Shown one piece after another: positions 32,350-36,027 of a DNA stretch of 36,027 nt. The notes below the pieces were generated by a model. It had not been told where the DNA came from. It did not search any database and worked only from the letters and a program-made list of their open reading frames with translations. A program made the translations under genes and the position numbers. The number at the start of each line of letters is the position of its first letter. Positions within the stretch are counted from its first letter, which is position 1. This DNA is from Candidatus Allofournierella excrementigallinarum (GTDB taxonomy: Bacteria > Bacillota > Clostridia > Oscillospirales > Ruminococcaceae): assembly GCA_019119025.1 (NCBI GenBank), contig DWXV01000083.1:1-36027 (forward strand), read 5' to 3'.

Positions 32350-33471
32350 TCAAGTGTCCTGCAATTCGCCTTTGCTGGCAGCCTTCAGGTAGGCGTTGAT
32401 GAAGCCGTCCAGGTCGCCGTCCATCACGGCCTGCACGTTGCCGTTCTCGTAGCCGGTGCGGTGGTCCTTCACCAGGGTGTAGGGCATGAACACATAGCTG
32501 CGGATCTGGTGGCCCCAGGCAATTTCCTTCTGCACGCCCTTGATGTCGCTGATCTTGTCCAGGTGCTCCTGCTCCTTGATCTGATACAGCTTGGAAGCCA
32601 GCATCTTCATGGCGGTGTCGCGGTTCTGGAACTGGCTGCGCTCGGTCTGGCAGCTCACCACGATGCCGGTGGGCTTGTGGATCAGGCGCACCGCGCTGGA
32701 GGTCTTGTTGATGTGCTGGCCGCCCGCGCCGGAGGAGCGGTAGACCTGCATCTCAATGTCCTCGGGGCGGATCTCCACCTGGATGCTGTCGTCCAGCTCG
32801 GGCATGACCTCCAGGCTGGCGAAGCTGGTCTGGCGGCGGCTCTGGCTGTCGAAGGGGGAGACGCGCACCAGGCGGTGCACGCCGTTCTCGCCTTTCAGCA
32901 GGCCGTAGGCGTTGGGGCCTTCCACCATGATGGAGGCGCTTTTAAGGCCGGCCTCGTCGCCGTCCTGATAATCCAGGGTGCTCACCTTGAAGCCGTGGGC
33001 CGCGCCCCAGCGGTTGTACATGCGGAAAAGCATGTCCGCCCAGTCCTGTGCCTCGGTGCCGCCGGTGCCCGCGTGGAAGGTGAGGATGGCGTTGTTCTTG
33101 TCGTACTGGCCGCTGAGCAGGGTGATGAGCTGCAGCTCGTCCGCCGCCTTTGCCACCTCGTTCACCGCCGCCTCCGCCTCGGGGATGAGGGAGGGGTCGT
33201 TCTCCTCCTCGCAGAGCAGGAGCATGGTGTCCGCGTCGTCGCACAGGGTCTTGAGCTTGGAATAGCGCTCCAGCTTGCCCTTGAGCGCGCTCATCTCGCT
33301 GAACACCTTGCCGCTGGCCTCGGTGTCGTCATAGAAACCGGGCATGGTCATCTTGTGCTCCAGCTCGGCCACCCGCTTCTCGCTGGCGGTGATGGCCAGG
33401 GCGTCGCCCAGCTCCGCGGCGGCCTGCCGAAGCTCGCTCATCTGCATTTTCAGTTCGTCAATGGTGATCAT
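32350..33471 (-). CDS. prfB: Peptide chain release factor 2, uninterrupted frame
   Basis: Recognises UGA and UAA stop codons and triggers peptide release. The protein has 373 residues. The class 2 specificity motif S205-P-F207 (VSPFDSQSRRQTSFAS) and the catalytic G250-G-Q252 loop (SSGAGGQHINKTSSAVR) are present. The ATG at 33471 (MITIDELKMQMSELRQAAAE) has AAGGGA upstream. The frame runs without the in-frame UGA and CUU slip site found near codon 25 in most prfB genes, so the usual +1 autoregulatory frameshift is absent. It has a clear promoter and a long palindrome downstream. Confidence 0.97.
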   Translation of the reverse strand: MITIDELKMQMSELRQAAAELGDALAITASEKRVAELEHKMTMPGFYDDTEASGKVFSEMSALKGKLERYSKLKTLCDDADTMLLLCEEENDPSLIPEAEAAVNEVAKAADELQLITLLSGQYDKNNAILTFHAGTGGTEAQDWADMLFRMYNRWGAAHGFKVSTLDYQDGDEAGLKSASIMVEGPNAYGLLKGENGVHRLVRVSPFDSQSRRQTSFASLEVMPELDDSIQVEIRPEDIEMQVYRSSGAGGQHINKTSSAVRLIHKPTGIVVSCQTERSQFQNRDTAMKMLASKLYQIKEQEHLDKISDIKGVQKEIAWGHQIRSYVFMPYTLVKDHRTGYENGNVQAVMDGDLDGFINAYLKAASKGELQDT

Positions 33472-33512
33472 ATCGCAATTCCCTTCTGTGTGCTCTAAAC
33501 ATATCCCATAGT

Positions 33513-33541
33513 AGTATAGCCGAAACCCGGCGCAAAGTAAA
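33513..33541 (-). promoter_or_regulatory. Promoter of prfB
   Basis: On the minus strand, TTTACT (33536-33541) is followed after 17 bp by TATACT (33513-33518). It is divergent from the RING-finger gene promoter, with 20 bp between the -35 boxes. Confidence 0.8.
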
Positions 33542-33561
33542 GGGTCTTGAAGGGCGGAGAT

Positions 33562-33590
33562 TTGCATTTTGCCTTTGTTTGCGTTACAAT
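33562..33590 (+). promoter_or_regulatory. Promoter of the RING-finger membrane protein gene
   Basis: TTGCAT (33562-33567) is followed after 17 bp by TACAAT (33585-33590). The short leader holds a 9-bp hairpin TGCCGGCCC/GGGCCGGCA (33607-33615 with 33618-33626) just before the ribosome binding site. Confidence 0.75.
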
Positions 33591-33639
33591 AACCTCAAAT
33601 ACCGTCTGCCGGCCCCAGGGCCGGCAAAAAGGAGTTTCT

Positions 33640-34653
33640 ATGGCTGATTTCATCGGCTGCAAGTGCCCAGTGTGCCAGCAGCCTTTCACCGAGGAGGATG
33701 ACCTGGTGGTCTGCCCCGAATGCGGCGCGCCCTACCACCGCGCCTGCTATCAGAAGAATGCCGGGTGCCTGTTCGCCAGCCGGCACGGCGCGGGTTTTGA
33801 GTGGAAGCCCGCGCCCGGTGAAATGCCGGGCCGGGATGCCGCTTCCGCCTTTGGCGCAGAGATCGCCTGCCCCGCCTGCGGCGCGATGAACCCGGCGGGC
33901 GGCCTGTTCTGCGAGAGCTGCGGCGCGCCCTTGCGCGCCGGCGGCCCCCGCTACGCCCCCGGCAGCGGCCCGGCTGCCTCCGGGCCTTCCGGTTATGGGC
34001 CTGCCAGCTACGGGCCCGCCACCGGCCCCCAGCACGACCCCTATGCCGGGGCGCGGCAGGCGTCCTCCGGCCAGCTGCGCCCGGAGGACGACCTGGGCGG
34101 CGTGAAGGCGCGGGACTGGGCGGCTTTCCTGGGCCCCAACGCGGGCTACTACCTGATGAACTTCAAGCGGATGGCCGTGACCGGCCAGAAGCTGGCGGTC
34201 TCCTTTTCCGCCTTCTTCTTCGGGCCGTTCTATTTCTTCTACCGCAAGATGTGGGCGCCCGCCGCCATTTTCCTGACGCTGGACGTGTTCGGCGCCTACA
34301 TCCCCCAGCTGCTGCAGTTCCTGGTGCTGGCCGAAAGCCCCCTGGTGGCCGGGCTGGACCTGAGCGTCTTTTCCATCGTGCTGAATGTGCTGCGGGTGGT
34401 GAACCTGGCCATCCAGTTCACCGAGGGCCTGCTCGCCGTGTACTGGTACCGGCGCATCGGCGAAAAGCGCATCGCCCGCGTGCTGCAAAACTGCTCTGCC
34501 GCCGACGCCCCCGCGGCGCTGGCCAGGGAGGGCGGCGTGAGCCTGACCGCCGTCGTGGTGAGCGTATCTCTGGTTCTGGGCATCAATTTCCTGCTGACAT
34601 TCATGGCGCTGGCGCCCCTGATGGCCGCGCCGATGGCAGGCCTGGCCGTTTGA
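33640..34653 (+). CDS. Prokaryotic RING-finger / zinc-ribbon membrane protein (DUF2628-like)
   Basis: A 337-residue protein. The N-terminal RING-like zinc domain has C9, C12, C25, C28, H33, C36 and C43 (CPVCQQPF; VVCPECGAPYHRACYQ). A zinc ribbon with C77, C80, C91 and C94 (CPACGAMNPAGGLFCESCGA) comes next, then a Gly/Pro/Tyr-rich linker (about 100-145). A DUF2628-like membrane region with about four segments (SFSAFFFGPFYFFYRKMWAP and following) ends the protein. The prokaryotic RING-1 family is of unknown function; ubiquitin ligase activity is not implied. The start at 33640 has AGGAG 6 bases upstream. The gene stands alone between divergent prfB and rpsF. Confidence 0.85.
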   Translation: MADFIGCKCPVCQQPFTEEDDLVVCPECGAPYHRACYQKNAGCLFASRHGAGFEWKPAPGEMPGRDAASAFGAEIACPACGAMNPAGGLFCESCGAPLRAGGPRYAPGSGPAASGPSGYGPASYGPATGPQHDPYAGARQASSGQLRPEDDLGGVKARDWAAFLGPNAGYYLMNFKRMAVTGQKLAVSFSAFFFGPFYFFYRKMWAPAAIFLTLDVFGAYIPQLLQFLVLAESPLVAGLDLSVFSIVLNVLRVVNLAIQFTEGLLAVYWYRRIGEKRIARVLQNCSAADAPAALAREGGVSLTAVVVSVSLVLGINFLLTFMALAPLMAAPMAGLAV

Positions 34654-34686
34654 GGCAAAAACCCCTCAAAAACCGTCAAACAGCGG

Positions 34687-34715
34687 TTGACAGCTGCCTG
34701 TTTGATTGGTATAAT
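34687..34715 (+). promoter_or_regulatory. Consensus promoter of rpsF-ssb-rpsR
   Basis: A perfect TTGACA (34687-34692) is followed after 17 bp by a perfect TATAAT (34710-34715). The predicted start near 34722 gives a leader of about 68 bases. Confidence 0.94.
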
Positions 34716-34723
34716 AAATTGCT

Positions 34724-34762
34724 GCCCTTAAAAAGGGCGGTTATCCTTGCCCCGCAAGGGGC
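34724..34762 (+). promoter_or_regulatory. Structured leader of rpsF (candidate S6:S18 binding site)
   Basis: Two hairpins: GCCCTT/AAGGGC (34724-34729 with 34733-34738) and GCCCC-GCAA-GGGGC (34749-34762), the second capped by a GNRA tetraloop. Leaders of S6 operons are known to bind the S6:S18 pair; whether this one matches that motif is not established. Confidence 0.4.
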
Positions 34763-34789
34763 CATATGTCCAAAAGGAGGTGCACAGAA

Positions 34790-35074
34790 ATGGCAAAGTA
34801 CGAGACCATGCTGGTTACCAGCGCCGCGCTCGATGAGGAGGCTTCCGCCGCTCTGATCGGCAAGTTCAAGAACCTGATCGAGGCGAATGGTACCATCGAT
34901 TCTGTTGACGATTGGGGCAAACGCCGCCTGGCTTACCCCATCAACGACGAGGAAGAGGGCGTGTACACTGTGATCAAGTTCACCAGTGAGCCCGCGTTCC
35001 CCGCCGAGCTGGATCGCGTTTACAAGATCACCGACGGCGTTCTCCGCACGATGATCGTGGCCGAAGCCGAGTAA
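34790..35074 (+). CDS. rpsF: 30S ribosomal protein S6
   Basis: A 94-residue small-subunit protein that pairs with S18 on the platform. It begins MAKYETMLVTSAALDEEASA and contains the conserved DDWGKRRLAYPINDEEEGVY. The ATG at 34790 has a perfect AAAAGGAGGTG ribosome binding site; an upstream in-frame ATG at 34766 overlaps that site and is rejected. First gene of the conserved rpsF-ssb-rpsR operon. Confidence 0.97.
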   Translation: MAKYETMLVTSAALDEEASAALIGKFKNLIEANGTIDSVDDWGKRRLAYPINDEEEGVYTVIKFTSEPAFPAELDRVYKITDGVLRTMIVAEAE

Positions 35075-35086
35075 GGAGGCCAACCA

Positions 35087-35545
35087 ATGCTGAATGTTGT
35101 AGCTTTGATGGGCCGGCTGGTGGCCGACCCGGAACTGCGCCACACCCCCCAGGGCGTGAGCGTGACCACCTTCACCATCGCGGTGGATCGCAGCTTTGTG
35201 CGTCAGGGTGAACAGCGGCAGGCCGATTTCATCGACATCGTCTGCTGGCGTTCCAGCGCCGAGTTTGTTTGCAAGTATTTCCAGAAAGGTTCCCTGATCG
35301 CCGTGAACGGCAGCATCCAGACCCGGACCTATCAGGACAAAAACGGCAACAACCGCAAGGCGTTTGAGATCGTGGCCGACAACGTTCACTTCGCCAGCAG
35401 CAAGTCTGGCGGCAGCACCGGCACCGGCAGCTACGCGCCCCGGCAGGAAGTTCCCCGCGAGGCGGCCCAGGAGGCCCCCAGCTATTCCGCCGGCAGCAAT
35501 GAGGATTTTGCTGTGATCGACGACGGCGAGGATCTTCCGTTCTAA
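35087..35545 (+). CDS. ssb: Single-stranded DNA-binding protein
   Basis: Coats single-stranded DNA during replication, repair and recombination. The protein has 152 residues. An OB fold occupies 1-105 (MLNVVALMGRLVADPELRHT; ADFIDIVCWRSSAEFVCKYF). A Gly/Ser/Pro-rich linker and the acidic tip DDGEDLPF, which docks partner proteins, follow. AAGGAGG lies 8 bases before the ATG, 12 bases after rpsF. Confidence 0.98.
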   Translation: MLNVVALMGRLVADPELRHTPQGVSVTTFTIAVDRSFVRQGEQRQADFIDIVCWRSSAEFVCKYFQKGSLIAVNGSIQTRTYQDKNGNNRKAFEIVADNVHFASSKSGGSTGTGSYAPRQEVPREAAQEAPSYSAGSNEDFAVIDDGEDLPF

Positions 35546-35576
35546 CGAATCGAATTCTAACAGGAGGTAACCAGCC

Positions 35577-35831
35577 ATGGCTTTTGAGAAGACCGAAGGC
35601 CGGCCCCAGCGCCCCGTGCGCCGCGGCCGCAAGAAGGTCTGCAGCTTTTGTGTAGACCGCGTGGAGCACATCGACTACAAGGATGTTGCCCGCCTGCGCA
35701 AGTATGTCAGCGAGCGTGCGAAGATCATTCCCCGCCGCGTGACCGGCACCTGCGCCTTCCATCAGCGGGAGCTGACCGTCGCCATCAAGCGCGCCCGTCA
35801 CGTTGCCCTGATGCCCTACGTGAGCGACTGA
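35577..35831 (+). CDS. rpsR: 30S ribosomal protein S18
   Basis: An 84-residue small-subunit protein, partner of S6. It begins [20 protein letters not shown] with C22-x2-C25 (CSFC), and contains [27 protein letters not shown] lies upstream of the ATG. Last gene of the operon, followed by a strong terminator. Confidence 0.98.
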   Translation: MAFEKTEGRPQRPVRRGRKKVCSFCVDRVEHIDYKDVARLRKYVSERAKIIPRRVTGTCAFHQRELTVAIKRARHVALMPYVSD

Positions 35832-35842
35832 TGTTCACCAAC

Positions 35843-35874
35843 CCGCCCCGGCTTTGCGGCCGGGGCGGTTTTTT
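35843..35874 (+). terminator. Rho-independent terminator of rpsF-ssb-rpsR
   Basis: A perfect 10-bp stem CCGCCCCGGC/GCCGGGGCGG (35843-35852 with 35859-35868) with a 6-base loop, followed by TTTTTT. Confidence 0.95.
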
Positions 35875-35902
35875 GTTTCTTTTCCCTGCCCGGCCCCAAT
35901 CA

Positions 35903-36027
35903 AAACCACCGGCTTAGCCGGTGGTTTGAGTAAGCCCTATAAGGGCATTATACTGGCAAAGCCCCTTAAGGGGCCACGAATGGGTCTGCCAACTGCATTC
36001 CTTTCTCGTGGCAGGCCCCTCAAGGGG
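35903..36027. repeat. Cluster of short palindromes, possible end of an IS200/IS605-like or other structured repeat element (continues beyond the window)
   Basis: At least four hairpins lie in 125 bases: an 11-bp stem AAACCACCGGC/GCCGGTGGTTT (35903-35927); GCCCT/AGGGC (35934-35946); GCCCC-TTAA-GGGGC (35961-35974); and CCACGA/TCGTGG (35974-35979 with 36006-36011). The motif CCCCTTAAGGGG near 35962 recurs as CCCCTCAAGGGG at 36016-36027. No gene is visible here. Subterminal palindromes suit IS200/IS605-type ends, but no transposase is in the window. Confidence 0.4.

Noticed and set aside
33640-33830. Ubiquitin-ligase-like role for the RING domain protein
   Set aside because: Bacterial RING-1 proteins lack the ubiquitin partners, and zinc ligands alone do not imply this activity.

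Overview
The window reads as a chromosomal core region from a high-GC, low-redundancy member of the Firmicutes, most likely an Oscillospiraceae/Ruminococcaceae gut anaerobe (Faecalibacterium/Gemmiger/Subdoligranulum type). That placement is inference. It rests on the gene set (dgt-dnaG-rpoD, DUF177-rpmF, a DUF512 radical SAM protein beside der and plsY, an ECF sigma with a DUF4179 anti-sigma, a SpoVB-like flippase, a prokaryotic RING-finger membrane protein), on AGGAGG ribosome binding sites and on consensus vegetative promoters, nearly all with 17-bp spacers. No rRNA, tRNA, CRISPR array or complete transposase gene was seen.

Layout. 1-1671 is the N-terminal part of rpoB (minus strand, running off the left edge) with its own promoter. 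1958-3510 is an ECF sigma/anti-sigma pair. 3648-7771 is the minus-strand replication/transcription operon dgt-dnaG-rpoD. 7885-9735 holds an IMPACT/YigZ protein, ribosomal protein L31 with a structured leader, and a lipoprotein of unknown role. pgcA (9851-11563) is divergent from a two-gene chromate-type transporter plus a ComM-type ATPase (11754-14459). These are followed by pnuC (14613-15305), which has its own promoter and an attenuator-shaped leader. 15364-20545 is a minus-strand block: DUF177-rpmF, then DUF512 radical SAM-der-plsY, then a 2-hydroxyacid dehydrogenase. 20665-23786 holds a small P-loop protein, pgi and a D-Ala-D-Ala carboxypeptidase. mtaB (+) converges on a SpoVB-like flippase (-). 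A purine nucleoside phosphorylase, an Mrp ATPase and a 41-residue membrane peptide form a plus-strand operon (26942-28749). 28799-32178 is a two-gene XRE regulator-CopA copper operon. prfB is divergent from a RING-finger membrane protein, and rpsF-ssb-rpsR closes the coding part. The last 150 bases are a cluster of short palindromes that looks like part of a mobile or repeat element continuing beyond the window.

How the genes work together. Most genes are housekeeping: transcription (rpoB, rpoD, ECF sigma), replication (dnaG, ssb, dgt), translation (L31, L32, S6, S18, RF2, Der, MtaB), central carbon metabolism (pgcA and pgi around glucose-phosphate), envelope (plsY, dacF, flippase) and cofactor or nucleoside salvage (pnuC, pnp).

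The part most likely to hold something undescribed is the copper operon. It pairs an XRE-TPR regulator ending in a Cys-Cys-Gly-Cys cluster, overlapping copA by 4 bp, with a near-perfect 16-bp palindrome inside the promoter spacer. Its Cu+-ATPase carries a CopZ-like domain fused at the C-terminus behind a strong internal ribosome binding site and ATG. Other leads are the pnuC leader, a cre-like palindrome at the sigma gene start, and the small membrane peptide coupled to mrp.
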